A DNA stretch of 64,000 nucleotides from Legionellaceae bacterium (GCA_030148065.1 JASBUC010000013.1:28498-92497), one strand, 5' to 3'. Shown: positions 27,620 to 37,044, counted from the first letter of the stretch. The notes: generated by a model not told the origin, from the letters alone. Numbers and translations: made by a program.

Positions 27620-27803
27620 AATTATACTCCAGGGTTATTAATACCCACACATCCCATTAAGTACTCCATTATGACGTCTAACAGAGACCCTACCTAATGT
27701 GTCGATGTGTGTACTTAAATAATTGCATTTACGAGAAATGCGCTAAATGCTACTTCTAGATAAGAAGCAACCCTAAGCAGTTTTCTCACTTAGGGTTAAA
27801 AGC
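27620..27803 (-). promoter_or_regulatory. rpsB 5' leader with stacked hairpins (candidate S2 autoregulatory leader)
   Basis: Between the predicted start of transcription near 27803 and the rpsB start there are about 184 untranslated bases. Seen directly: a 9-bp stem AACCCTAAG / CTTAGGGTT (27769-27777 with 27789-27797), a 5-bp stem CTTCT / AGAAG (27753-27767), and a 6-bp stem GCATTT / AAATGC (27725-27741). Gammaproteobacterial rpsB leaders are known to be bound by S2 to repress rpsB-tsf, so this is a likely autoregulatory RNA. Whether the fold matches the known one was not tested. Confidence 0.5.
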
Positions 27804-27809
27804 AGCTGC

Positions 27810-27838
27810 TTTATACCACAGTTTTTATATGCTCGCAA
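27810..27838 (-). promoter_or_regulatory. Sigma-70 promoter of rpsB-tsf
   Basis: On the minus strand TTGCGA (27838-27833) and TATAAA (27815-27810) are separated by exactly 17 bp, the optimal spacing. It lies in the 252-bp gap between ftsZ and rpsB, so rpsB need not depend on the dcw transcript. Confidence 0.6.
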
Positions 27839-27871
27839 GGGATGCTGCTTTCAAGCTTTTACTATAAAGTG

Positions 27872-29041
27872 CTAAGCCTCTTCTTGTTTTCTTAAAAAAG
27901 CAGGAATGTCGAGATAGTCCACATCACTGCTCTTAGAGGTTGTTGGTGTTGCTTGGCTGGCTGGCTGGCTGGAATTATGATTTTGCTTACGGACAACCGC
28001 TGGTCTATCAAGTTTTTGGTAATCAAAACTGCCATCTTTTTGGGCATTTTCAACAACTCGTACCTTCCCATAGCTTTGCTTATCAACTTGTCCAAGCCCT
28101 GTGACAATCACTGTAACACGTAGCTCATCATTCATTTCTGAATCAATGACCGTTCCCACAACCACCGTTGCATCATCTGAAATGAACTCTTTGACCACAT
28201 CACCAACTTCTTCAAATTCACCGATTGACATATCAAGGCCGGCGGTAATATTTACCAAAATACCACGAGCACCTGAAAAATTTACGTCTTCTAATAATGG
28301 GCTTGCAATGGCCGCCTCGGCAGCTTGTCTTGCCCGCTCATCACCTGCTGCATGGCCGGTACCCATCATTGCCATGCCCATTTCAGACATCACCGTTCTA
28401 ACATCTGCAAAATCTACGTTGATTAGTCCTGGACGAGTGATCAGATCTGCAATGCCTTGAACGGCACCTAATAACACGTTGTTAGCTGCTTTAAAGGCAT
28501 TAACTAATGAAATGTTCTTACCAAGGACGCTTAGCAACTTATTGTTGGGGATGGTAATCAGCGAATCAACGTGCTGAGATAATCTAGAAATACCATCTTC
28601 TGCCGCCAACGAACGCTGCTTGCCCTCAAAAGCAAATGGCTTTGTAACCACCGCAACGGTTAAAATTCCCATTTCTTTTGCAAGCTCTGCCACCACCGGT
28701 GCAGCCCCAGTGCCTGTGCCACCACCCATTCCTGCAGTAATAAAAATCATGTCAGAACCGGCTAAAACGTCTTTAATTTTCTCTCGGTCTTCTTCTGCGG
28801 CTTGCCGACCAATTTCAGGGTTAGCACCAGCACCCAACCCCTTGGTTAATTGAGAGCCAAGTTGCAATAAGGTATGAGCTTTAGAGCTTTTTAAGGCCTG
28901 TGAATCCGTATTTGCACAGATAAATTCAACCCCCCCAATGTGCTCTAGCAACATGTGTTCAACCGCGTTGCTTCCGCCGCCACCAACACCAATGACTTTA
29001 ATGACTGCATTCTCCGGTTGGTTTTCAGCTAGCTCAAACAT
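27872..29041 (-). CDS. ftsZ: Cell division protein FtsZ
   Basis: FtsZ is the tubulin-like GTPase that forms the division ring. The 389-residue protein has the tubulin signature [13 protein letters not shown] and the T3/T4 region, followed by [20 protein letters not shown]. The C-terminal linker (about residues 320-370) is Gln/Ser/Thr-rich and the conserved tail [12 protein letters not shown] binds FtsA and ZipA. A tandem CTGG tetranucleotide (four copies, 27957-27972) lies in the linker just before the tail. Normally lpxC follows ftsZ; here the next gene is rpsB, 252 bp away. Confidence 0.97.
   Translation of the reverse strand: MFELAENQPENAVIKVIGVGGGGSNAVEHMLLEHIGGVEFICANTDSQALKSSKAHTLLQLGSQLTKGLGAGANPEIGRQAAEEDREKIKDVLAGSDMIFITAGMGGGTGTGAAPVVAELAKEMGILTVAVVTKPFAFEGKQRSLAAEDGISRLSQHVDSLITIPNNKLLSVLGKNISLVNAFKAANNVLLGAVQGIADLITRPGLINVDFADVRTVMSEMGMAMMGTGHAAGDERARQAAEAAIASPLLEDVNFSGARGILVNITAGLDMSIGEFEEVGDVVKEFISDDATVVVGTVIDSEMNDELRVTVIVTGLGQVDKQSYGKVRVVENAQKDGSFDYQKLDRPAVVRKQNHNSSQPASQATPTTSKSSDVDYLDIPAFLRKQEEA
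27957..27972 (+). repeat. (CTGG)4 tetranucleotide repeat inside ftsZ
   Basis: Four perfect tandem CTGG units, preceded by a near-copy TTGG, in the region encoding the Gln/Ser/Ala-rich linker of FtsZ. A gain or loss of one unit would shift the frame before the conserved C-terminal tail. Confidence 0.9.
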
Positions 29042-29096
29042 TCTCTTTCCCCTTTTTGTTATTTATTCTTACTGTTTTTAGCAAGTAGTCTCAATT

Positions 29097-30335
29097 TTAG
29101 AAGTTACCTTGAAACCAGCTACGCATACGATTCCAAAGCCCCTTAACACCATCGTTAAATATGGATGAATTATACCCATGTTCTTGTTGTTGTTGGAAGG
29201 CATAGAGTAGCAATCCAACCGAGGTTGCGTATTTAGAGGTATTCATGTTCTCGGGAAGACCAACGACACGCTTTGGTCTGGCCAATCGAACAGGCATATG
29301 GAAAACACTCTCGGCAAGCTCAACGCCACCTTTAACATTTGCAGCGCCTCCGGTTAACACAACACCCGCTGCAATTAAATCTTCGAAACCACTACGGGCT
29401 ATTTCTTCTCGTACCAAAGCAAATAACTCTTCATAGCGTGCGGACACAACTTCTGACAAAGCCTTGGATGAAATTTTGCGTCCAGGGCGCTCATTAACAC
29501 TCGGCACTTCTATCATTTGCCCGGTATTAGCAAGCTCTGTTAACGCATGAGCATATGACATTTTAATTTCTTCAGCGGCCTTCGTCGGCGTTCTTAAGGC
29601 CATGGCAATGTCATTGGTTACTTGATCACCGGCAATAGGAATAACCGCTGTATGTTTAATTGCCCCATGAGAGAAAATGGCAATGTCAGTTGTTCCACCG
29701 CCAATGTCAACCATGCAAACTCCCAGCTCTTTTTCATCATCAGATAAAACGGCATAGCTCGATGCTAACTGTTCTAAGATCACATCAGAGACCTCTAACC
29801 CACAACGTTTAACACTCTTGGTTATATTTTGCGCCGCAGAGACCGCCCCTGTGACCATGTGAACTCGTGCTTCTAGACGCACGCCCGACATACCAATCGG
29901 TTCACGAATGCCACCTTGATTATCGATTAGAAATTCTTGTGGAAGAATGTGCAAAATAGTCTGATCGGCAGAAATCGCTACCGCTTTCGCTGCTTCAATC
30001 ACTCGATCAACGTCTGCTTGTGTGACTTCTACGTCCCGAATGGGTACAATGCCATGAGAATTTAAACTGTTGATGTGGCTGCCAGCAATGCCTGCGAACA
30101 CTTGTCGAACTTCGCATCCGGCCATTAATTCTGCCTCTTCCACTGCCTTTTGGATGGATTGCACCGTCGATTCAATGTTAACAACAACCCCTCGTTTTAA
30201 ACCTTTCGAGCTGTCTTGTCCCACACCAATAATTTCTAAGCGCTTATCCGGTTGGATCTCGGCAATCAAGGCAACCACTTTTGAAGTACCAATGTCTAGG
30301 CCAACGATAATATTTCGTTCAGATTTTTTTACCAT
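29097..30335 (-). CDS. ftsA: Cell division protein FtsA
   Basis: FtsA is the actin-like membrane tether of the Z ring. The 412-residue protein shows actin-fold motifs: IVGLDIGTSKVVALIAE (phosphate 1), VDIGGGTTDIAIFSHG (phosphate 2) and VLTGGAANVKG (adenosine). The 1C domain lies after the first motif. The last 15 or so residues (GLWNRMRSWFQGNF) form the amphipathic membrane-targeting helix. It starts 60 bp after ftsQ. Confidence 0.96.
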   Translation of the reverse strand: MVKKSERNIIVGLDIGTSKVVALIAEIQPDKRLEIIGVGQDSSKGLKRGVVVNIESTVQSIQKAVEEAELMAGCEVRQVFAGIAGSHINSLNSHGIVPIRDVEVTQADVDRVIEAAKAVAISADQTILHILPQEFLIDNQGGIREPIGMSGVRLEARVHMVTGAVSAAQNITKSVKRCGLEVSDVILEQLASSYAVLSDDEKELGVCMVDIGGGTTDIAIFSHGAIKHTAVIPIAGDQVTNDIAMALRTPTKAAEEIKMSYAHALTELANTGQMIEVPSVNERPGRKISSKALSEVVSARYEELFALVREEIARSGFEDLIAAGVVLTGGAANVKGGVELAESVFHMPVRLARPKRVVGLPENMNTSKYATSVGLLLYAFQQQQEHGYNSSIFNDGVKGLWNRMRSWFQGNF

Positions 30336-30395
30336 GCTACGTCTTTCCTTCCCCTAATTCTAAAACCATCAATCATTCGTAAGCCCTTTAAAACC

Positions 30396-31073
30396 TCACT
30401 TACGAAAACGCACAGCTAAACCTTTTGGATATCTCAAATCAATATACGAAATATTGTCAAATTTGTCATGAAACATTGCAAAATAAACGTCAATAAATCG
30501 TGATAACCGTTGCTCAGCTGACTGTTGGCCTATGTTAATGGTGATTCCATTTGAAAGTTTCAGTTGCCTACTAAATCGATTTGTGACCTCATATTCAATA
30601 ACTTTCTGTCCAATCTTATCAAAAATTTGACTAATATTCTGATACTCTTTAAGGACTAATAACTCTTGACCATCCTCCCCAATTAACTGAGGCAATGACT
30701 CAAAGTCTCCAAGACTGTTAGGGGTTAAGCGCTCACCATTTGAGTCCATTAACTCTTTTTCTCCCCAACGGGCAATTGGTTTTTTTTCAATCAGCACTAT
30801 TTTAAGACCACTTGGCCATTGCCGTGAAATCTCAACTGACTGGATCCATTTATTTTGTTCAAATTGTTGCTTTAATTGTCCAAGTGACGCCCTAAGAATG
30901 CCTTTAGAGACAAACTGAGATGACACTGCTATAAAGTTGTCCTTACTGACTTGTTTAAAATCCGCATGGACTTCTACTTTCTTAAAAGGCAGAAAGACAT
31001 CACTCGTTGTATAGAAACTCAAGAGTAAGCACGTAAGAATGAGTCCAATTAACAAACCGCTTCGATTTACCAT
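30396..31073 (-). CDS. ftsQ: Cell division protein FtsQ
   Basis: FtsQ is a bitopic divisome protein that recruits FtsB and FtsL. The 225-residue protein has one N-terminal membrane segment (LLIGLILTCLLLSFY), a POTRA domain (KVEVHADFKQVSKDNF to VEISRQWPSGLKIVLIEKKP) and the beta domain with the FtsQ segment RLTPN and LPQLIGED. It is shorter at both ends than E. coli FtsQ (276). It lies 5 bp after ddl. Confidence 0.92.
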   Translation of the reverse strand: MVNRSGLLIGLILTCLLLSFYTTSDVFLPFKKVEVHADFKQVSKDNFIAVSSQFVSKGILRASLGQLKQQFEQNKWIQSVEISRQWPSGLKIVLIEKKPIARWGEKELMDSNGERLTPNSLGDFESLPQLIGEDGQELLVLKEYQNISQIFDKIGQKVIEYEVTNRFSRQLKLSNGITINIGQQSAEQRLSRFIDVYFAMFHDKFDNISYIDLRYPKGLAVRFRK

Positions 31074-31078
31074 AAACT

Positions 31079-32176
31079 TTAATTTTTTTCTCGCACAATC
31101 CCTTGTCGTCGCTCATGCCGCAAAATAGCAGTGTCAATCAAGCGATCGAGCAACTCAGCGTACTGTACACCACTCTCCTGCCATAATTTGGGGTACATAC
31201 TGTAAGCTGTGAAGCCAGGAATGGTATTAATTTCATTAAAGATAAGGCCCTCATCTTTGGTCACAAAAAAATCAACCCGGGACATTCCCTCTATACCAAG
31301 AACATTGCCTATCTCTATGCTGGCAGCTTTTAACTTTTCAACCATGGACGTCGAAACTCTTGCTGGAATTAACAGTTCAATGGCTTGATCATCCAAATAT
31401 TTAGCTTCATACGAATAAAAATCAGTATCAGAATGAAGCCTTATTTCACCTGGCACTGACGCTTCCAGCTGTCCAAGTTCCCCAAGTAAACCAAGCTCCA
31501 CTTCTTGCCCAATCACTGCTTGTTCAATCAGCACTTTCTCATCAAATTGTAAGGCTTTCTGACAAGCATGAACCAACTCATCCTCACATCGTACTTTGCT
31601 AATACCAACGCTAGAACCCATTGCGGCCGGTTTTACAAACAAAGGAAAACCAAAACGCTGCATTGCATCACGTAATATTTTTGTCCGCACTTCTTCTCGC
31701 ATTCCAATGGTCAGAAAAGAATAAGGGGCAACCGAAATTCCCGCTTGGGCAACCAGTGTTTTTGCAAGCACTTTATCCATACTGATTGCTGAACTCGCAA
31801 CGTTAGCTCCCACATACGGTTTGTTCATAAGTTCAAAAAGCCCCTGCAAACACCCATCCTCATAGAGAGGACCATGCATAATCGGTAGAAAAACATCTAT
31901 GTTCGATAAAGGGCAAGCAACCTGCTTAGCCAAAGTTGAGGGGATTGCCTTCGGTGTTAGAGCTTTGGCGTTGGTTGAAAGCGGCAATGAATTCGTTGCA
32001 TTCCCGAGTAACGCGTCTACGTCGTTTAGAAACCAGTTACCATGCTTGTCAATTGCAATAGCAAAGACCTCATACTTATCCTTATTCAGCGCCTTAAGAA
32101 CAGAACAGGCCGACAATTTAGAGATCTCGTGCTCTCCAGAAATACCGCCATAAATTAATCCAACGTTGGTTTTCAT
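31079..32176 (-). CDS. ddl: D-alanine--D-alanine ligase (long DdlA-type)
   Basis: Ddl joins two D-Ala residues for the pentapeptide. At 365 residues it is the long DdlA-like form, whereas the ligase in the dcw cluster of E. coli is the short DdlB (306). The N terminus has VGLIYGGISGEHEISKLSA. The ATP-grasp motifs (PLFVKPAAMGSSVGISKV, VLIEQAVIGQEVELGLLG, SRVDFFVTKDEGLIFNEINT) are intact, including the Glu and Asn that bind magnesium. It is placed between murB and ftsQ as usual. Confidence 0.95.
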   Translation of the reverse strand: MKTNVGLIYGGISGEHEISKLSACSVLKALNKDKYEVFAIAIDKHGNWFLNDVDALLGNATNSLPLSTNAKALTPKAIPSTLAKQVACPLSNIDVFLPIMHGPLYEDGCLQGLFELMNKPYVGANVASSAISMDKVLAKTLVAQAGISVAPYSFLTIGMREEVRTKILRDAMQRFGFPLFVKPAAMGSSVGISKVRCEDELVHACQKALQFDEKVLIEQAVIGQEVELGLLGELGQLEASVPGEIRLHSDTDFYSYEAKYLDDQAIELLIPARVSTSMVEKLKAASIEIGNVLGIEGMSRVDFFVTKDEGLIFNEINTIPGFTAYSMYPKLWQESGVQYAELLDRLIDTAILRHERRQGIVREKN

Positions 32177-32202
32177 TCTTTTCTCTTAGTTATTGTCAAT
32201 GA

Positions 32203-33081
32203 TCATCCCACAACATGCACTTCTTGTATCAGTCTAATGCCCGTCTTTTGGTAGACTTCATCCGCAACGTGTGAAATAAGCGCTTCTATGTCAGAGGCTT
32301 TTGCATTGCCAGTATTGGTTATAAAGTTGGCATGTTTATTAGAAACACAAGCCCCACCCTGTTGATACCCTTTTAAGCCACAAAACTCTATTAACCTTGC
32401 TGCGTAATCTCCTGGTGGGTTTCTAAAAACTGAGCCACAGTTATAGTCGCCTGTTGGTTGCGATTGATTACGGCTTTCAAGTAGCTCTTTAATTTTGGCA
32501 AGTGACTTCTGCTTATCACCTTTTCGTAGTTTGAACTCGGCACTGATAAACCATTCATTCTCTCCTAAGCCCTGAACACTACGATAGCCAACATTAAAAG
32601 CCTCAACTGAATGCTCTTTTATCTCACCCAATTGATTCATTGTGCGAACGCTAACTATGTGATCCCAGGTTTCACCACCATAACAGCCAGCATTCATCCT
32701 CAGTGCCCCCCCCATGGTCCCAGGGATCCCTGCCCAAAATTCAGCGTCTGATAAGGCATTTCGTGCACAAAAGCGAGCCATCTGAGCACAAGAGACTCCT
32801 GCTTCTACAAAAACATGGCCATTGTCAAGCAACTCTAAGCCTTTTAAGCGACCTTGAGTTAATACCACGAGCCCATCGAAGCCTTGATCACGTACCAAAG
32901 AGTTACTGCCTAGCCCTAACCATAGAACTGGGTAATTCTTAGGTAATTGCTTTAACACTCTTGATAAATCACATACATCTTTGGGTTTAAATAGATACCG
33001 CGCTTTTCCACCAACACGCCAGGTGGTGTAATTACACAGAAGCTCATTTTCCAATAACTCACCTGTTGTGTTTACAATCAT
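32203..33081 (-). CDS. murB: UDP-N-acetylenolpyruvoylglucosamine reductase (type II)
   Basis: MurB reduces UDP-GlcNAc-enolpyruvate to UDP-MurNAc using FAD and NADPH. The 292-residue protein is type II (no E. coli-type extra loop). FAD-binding residues are in WLGLGSNSLVRDQGFDG and GIPGTMGGALRMNAGCYG; the catalytic Ser/Cys region is in GSVFRNPPGDYAARLIE, and HANFITNTG provides the end. A run of eight C on the plus strand (32706-32713) encodes the conserved Gly-Gly of GTMGGAL. Its ATGA overlaps the murC stop. Confidence 0.95.
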   Translation of the reverse strand: MIVNTTGELLENELLCNYTTWRVGGKARYLFKPKDVCDLSRVLKQLPKNYPVLWLGLGSNSLVRDQGFDGLVVLTQGRLKGLELLDNGHVFVEAGVSCAQMARFCARNALSDAEFWAGIPGTMGGALRMNAGCYGGETWDHIVSVRTMNQLGEIKEHSVEAFNVGYRSVQGLGENEWFISAEFKLRKGDKQKSLAKIKELLESRNQSQPTGDYNCGSVFRNPPGDYAARLIEFCGLKGYQQGGACVSNKHANFITNTGNAKASDIEALISHVADEVYQKTGIRLIQEVHVVG

Positions 33082-34499
33082 GATAAAACCTTTTGTTGAT
33101 TTTTAACAAGATCTTGAGCCGCCGCACCAATATTTCCCGCGCCCTGCAACAATAAAATGTCATCATCTTCAATGGCCAGATCCAGACAACTTGAAAGATC
33201 GGTTAAGTTTGTTTCAACCAAGTTCAATTTAGTATTTTTTTTGCGTATTTCCTCGGCCATCGTCTGGGAATTAAATAGCTTATCTTTAGTCTCACCTGCT
33301 GCGAAAACATCCAATAAAAGCAAGGTCTCCACTTGGCTCAGTGCTTCAATAAAATCTTGAAACAATGCTTTTGTTCTTGAATAACGGTGGGGTTGAAAAG
33401 CCAGTACTAAGCGTTTTTCCGGCCAAACGTGACGGATGGCCTCAATGGTGGAAGATATTTCACGAGGATGGTGGCCATAATCATCAATCAGTAAAGCCTG
33501 TCCTCTTGAAAAAGGCACATTTCCCAGTAGTTGGAATCGGCGTCCAACCCCATCAAAGCTGTTAATTGCCTTAACTAAAATATCATCGCTAATAGGCAAG
33601 TACTGCAATGATGAAATAACCGCTAAAACATTCTCTACATTGTGACGACCTGGCAAGCTAAACGAAACATCCAAGGTTGGTTTATTTTTCCGAACCACTG
33701 AGAAGTTATTTTTTAAACCATCCTGCTGCCAGTTGGTTGCCCGCACGTCTGCCTCTTCTGAAAAACCATAAGTAATAATGGGTCGCTCTATTTTAGCAAT
33801 AATATGACGCACACCCGGATCATCTATACAGAGAGACGCTAAACCATAAAAAGGCAAGTGATGTAGAAAATTAATAAACGTTTCTTCTAAGGTTTTAACA
33901 TTACCGTTGTAGGTCTGCATGTGGTCGCTGTCAATGTTCGTTACAACAGCCTGTACAGGTTTTAAATAAAGAAAGGAGGCGTCACTTTCATCTGCTTCAA
34001 CCACAATGTATTTAGACTCGCCAAGCATGGCGGTTTTACCACTTTTATTGAGCTTTCCTCCTATCACAAAGCTGGGATCTAAGTTTGCGTAAGCCAACAC
34101 ATGTGCCATAAGGCTAGTGGTGGTTGTTTTACCATGAGTGCCTGAAACTGCAATGCCATAACGATTGCGCATAATCTCAGCAAGCATTTCCGCTCTAGGG
34201 ATAACTGGGATGTTATTTTCTCTAGCATTTTTAACTTCTTCGTTGTCTTCTTTTATGGCTGACGAGACCACAACAACATCAGCCTGTATGACATTCTGGG
34301 CAGAGTGTCCCTTAAAAATTTTAATCCCTTTTGAGGCAAGTCTTGCTGTAATAGCAGAACTTACCCTATCCGATCCCGTAATCACATAGCCTTCATGATT
34401 TAAAACTTCAGCAATGCCACACATACCAACCCCGCCAATCCCAATAAAGTGGATCCGTTTAACTTTGCCTAAGGTTGTTGCAAAAGGATTAATAGCCAC
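33078..34499 (-). CDS. murC: UDP-N-acetylmuramate--L-alanine ligase
   Basis: MurC adds the first amino acid, L-Ala, to UDP-MurNAc. The 473-residue protein has the N-terminal UDP-binding IHFIGIGGVGMCGIA and the ATP P-loop GTHGKTTTTSLMA. The Mur ligase family domains follow in order (EADESDASFLYL, HNVENVLAVI, DDYGHHPREI, the MurC-specific HH motif). GTG start at 34499 with a GGGGA upstream. It overlaps ftsW by 11 bp, leaving no room for the murG gene expected here. Confidence 0.96.
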   Translation of the reverse strand: MAINPFATTLGKVKRIHFIGIGGVGMCGIAEVLNHEGYVITGSDRVSSAITARLASKGIKIFKGHSAQNVIQADVVVVSSAIKEDNEEVKNARENNIPVIPRAEMLAEIMRNRYGIAVSGTHGKTTTTSLMAHVLAYANLDPSFVIGGKLNKSGKTAMLGESKYIVVEADESDASFLYLKPVQAVVTNIDSDHMQTYNGNVKTLEETFINFLHHLPFYGLASLCIDDPGVRHIIAKIERPIITYGFSEEADVRATNWQQDGLKNNFSVVRKNKPTLDVSFSLPGRHNVENVLAVISSLQYLPISDDILVKAINSFDGVGRRFQLLGNVPFSRGQALLIDDYGHHPREISSTIEAIRHVWPEKRLVLAFQPHRYSRTKALFQDFIEALSQVETLLLLDVFAAGETKDKLFNSQTMAEEIRKKNTKLNLVETNLTDLSSCLDLAIEDDDILLLQGAGNIGAAAQDLVKNQQKVLS

Positions 34500-35700
34500 G
34501 TGTCATTCCCCGTTTTTTGGTCACTGGGCCATGATTTATAATGGTCCAACGATATTCATAATCAATGCGAAAAAGAATCGCTATCGCAACACAAGTCATT
34601 AACATACTACTCCCCCCTGAGCTCATCAGAGGTAGTGTCAAGCCCTTTGTTGGCAATAAGCCTGAGTTAACTCCTATGTTAATCATTGCCTGAACGCCTA
34701 ACCATAGGGTAATTCCAAAGGAAACATATGAATGATACAACATACCCAGCTCTTTTGCTCTTTTTGCAATTAAAAAGCCTCGCAAAACCAACAAAAAGTA
34801 AAGAAAAAGAACAATAACAATGCCAACCAATCCCAGTTCCTCAGCCAAAACAGCAAATAAAAAGTCAGTATGCGCCTCAGGTAAATAAAAGAGCTTTTGC
34901 ACACTCGCGCCAAGACCACTGCCAAAAATTCCGCCACGGCCAAAGGCAATTAAGCTCTGAGTCAGCTGATAACCACCATCAAATTGGTTAGCCCATGGGC
35001 TTAAAAATGCGGTTAATCTAGACAAACGATAGGGTGACGTCACAGCCAATACAGTGGCTGCAATAAGCACCATAAAAACGAGCAGAAAAAATTGACTTAG
35101 ACGCACACCCGAGAGAAAAAGAAGTGTTAGTGTCATCAACGAAATAACCGCAGCAGCACCAAAGTCGGGCTCTAACAATAGTAAAAAACAAATTACAAAC
35201 AACACCAACAACGGCTTAATAAAACCAAGAACTGTCTTAATTTCTGTTTCCTTGCGACAAATATACGATGACACATACAAAACCATGGCAAACTTAGCAA
35301 ACTCAGAAACCTGTAATCGAATGGGACCAACTCCTATCCAACGAAAACTACCATTAACCGACTTACCAATACCGGGGATCACAACAAGAACTAATAAGCA
35401 AAGAGCCACTAGTAATAAGAAACCACTGGTTTGCTGCCATTGACGTAATTCCACCCTAATAACTGCCAAACCCAAAAGTAGACCAACCACAAGATAACAT
35501 GACTGTCTAATTAAATAATGAAACGGCTGACCATAGAGCTTTTCAGAAATAACAATTGAGCTGGATGCCACCATCATAATACCAAGTGCCGCCAATCCAA
35601 TAACACTCAAAAGCAGACAGCGATCAAAACTAAAAAGTGCGCTGCTGGAAACCTTACCAGAGAGATCACGATGTCTTGGCGATAGTGATGAATAACTCAT
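34489..35700 (-). CDS. ftsW: Peptidoglycan glycosyltransferase FtsW
   Basis: FtsW is the SEDS-family polymerase of the divisome, working with FtsI. The 403-residue protein has about ten membrane segments and the conserved SEDS sequences GKSVNGSFRWIGVGPIRLQ, the EFAKFAMVLY segment and the large loop with PYRLSRLTAFLSPW. The C-terminal region NIGVNSGLLPTKGLTLPLMS is the signature. It overlaps murD by 4 bp (ATGA) and murC by 11 bp. Confidence 0.96.
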   Translation of the reverse strand: MSYSSLSPRHRDLSGKVSSSALFSFDRCLLLSVIGLAALGIMMVASSSIVISEKLYGQPFHYLIRQSCYLVVGLLLGLAVIRVELRQWQQTSGFLLLVALCLLVLVVIPGIGKSVNGSFRWIGVGPIRLQVSEFAKFAMVLYVSSYICRKETEIKTVLGFIKPLLVLFVICFLLLLEPDFGAAAVISLMTLTLLFLSGVRLSQFFLLVFMVLIAATVLAVTSPYRLSRLTAFLSPWANQFDGGYQLTQSLIAFGRGGIFGSGLGASVQKLFYLPEAHTDFLFAVLAEELGLVGIVIVLFLYFLLVLRGFLIAKRAKELGMLYHSYVSFGITLWLGVQAMINIGVNSGLLPTKGLTLPLMSSGGSSMLMTCVAIAILFRIDYEYRWTIINHGPVTKKRGMTRGY

Positions 35701-37034
35701 GTAAGCCTCTCAACCAACTTGATATAACACTCACCTCTGTGTGAAAAATTATCAAACATATCAAAACTTGCCGCAGCCGGTGAAAACAAGACAACGCCCT
35801 GTGGTTTTGCCTTTTGGTATGCGATATTAATTGCCTGCTCTAAAGAATCGGCAAACTCATAAGGGCACTGACCTTTAAATACTTTCGCAAACTTATCCTT
35901 GTCTTGACCAATTAAAACGGTGTAAGTTAGTTTCTCTTTAGCGACCTCCGCTAAGGGCTCTAAGTCTGCGTCTTTGGACAACCCCCCTGCGATTAATACT
36001 AAATTTCCATTGCTTGTTGCGAGCCCATCGATGGCAGCAACACTCGCTCCTACATTGGTACCTTTTGAATCATTAATAAAGAGTACTCCACCAAGTGTTT
36101 TAACTTCTTGACAACGGTGAGCCAGTCCTTTTTCTGATCGTAACACTTTCTGGAACACGTTAGACGAAATCCCCTCATCTTTTAACAAGGCCGCACAGGC
36201 TAAAACATTGGCAAGGTTATGCAGACCTTTTAGCGCAATCTCATCGGGTTTAAGTCTTAGAAGGCCTTCTTTCATTGATAAGTGTAACTGCCCATTTTTG
36301 TAGCAAAAGTCAGCCCCCTCTCTGAGAGAAAACGAGTAACTCTCATTTGCTTCTGAATGAGAGGGGTGCGTTCTTTCATCATCTAAGTTATAGACAATGC
36401 CTTCGGCATTCTTATAAATTCGTTGTTTCGCATTGACGTAGTCCTCAAAAGAATCATATCTATCGAGGTGATCATCACTGATATTTAAAATAATTGCTCG
36501 ATGGGAGTGCAAATTAAAGGTCGTTTCTAACTGGAAGCTTGAAAGCTCCAAAACCCAATAATCAACCTCCTCAGTCAGTCTATCGAGCACCGGCAACCCA
36601 ATGTTACCTGCAACAGCTACTCGAAACCCTGCTGCTAATAAAAGCTCCCCCACTAAATGAGTCACCGTACTCTTACCATTGGTCCCCGTAATTGCAATGA
36701 CTTTCTGAACCACACTGGCATTAAGAGTTTGGGCAAATAGCTCAATGTCGCCAATAATCGGGATCCCTTTTTCATTCAAGTGTTTAAGATATGTTTTGCT
36801 TGGTGGCACACCAGGACTTTTAACAACCAGAGTGATGTCTTCTCTTGCACTAAGGGCCGATGGTTCTGTTAAGAGATTAAGTCTCGGGAATGTCGTCTGT
36901 AATTCTAATAATTTCTGATCGCTCAGATTTTCATCAAAGGCAATCACAGAGTCTAATTTTCCTGTGCGCTGATAATAACGAAGTACAGACTGACCTGTTA
37001 TGGATAAACCAACAACTAACGTTTTATTTTGCAA
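35697..37034 (-). CDS. murD: UDP-N-acetylmuramoylalanine--D-glutamate ligase
   Basis: MurD adds D-Glu to UDP-MurNAc-L-Ala. The 445-residue protein has a short Rossmann start (TLVVGLSITGQSVLRYY) and VVKSPGVPPSKTYL, then the ATP P-loop ITGTNGKSTVTHLVGEL. The family motifs WVLELSSFQLE, NISDDHLDRY and HNLANVLACAAL are present. The spacing to mraY is 10 bp and it overlaps ftsW by 4 bp. Confidence 0.96.
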   Translation of the reverse strand: MQNKTLVVGLSITGQSVLRYYQRTGKLDSVIAFDENLSDQKLLELQTTFPRLNLLTEPSALSAREDITLVVKSPGVPPSKTYLKHLNEKGIPIIGDIELFAQTLNASVVQKVIAITGTNGKSTVTHLVGELLLAAGFRVAVAGNIGLPVLDRLTEEVDYWVLELSSFQLETTFNLHSHRAIILNISDDHLDRYDSFEDYVNAKQRIYKNAEGIVYNLDDERTHPSHSEANESYSFSLREGADFCYKNGQLHLSMKEGLLRLKPDEIALKGLHNLANVLACAALLKDEGISSNVFQKVLRSEKGLAHRCQEVKTLGGVLFINDSKGTNVGASVAAIDGLATSNGNLVLIAGGLSKDADLEPLAEVAKEKLTYTVLIGQDKDKFAKVFKGQCPYEFADSLEQAINIAYQKAKPQGVVLFSPAAASFDMFDNFSHRGECYIKLVERLT

Positions 37035-37044
37035 ACTAAGACCT

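Noticed and set aside
27892..28107. Alternative frame in the 3' end of ftsZ
   Set aside because: It is a shadow of the ftsZ frame without own start signals, though it would be the frame reached after a repeat slip.
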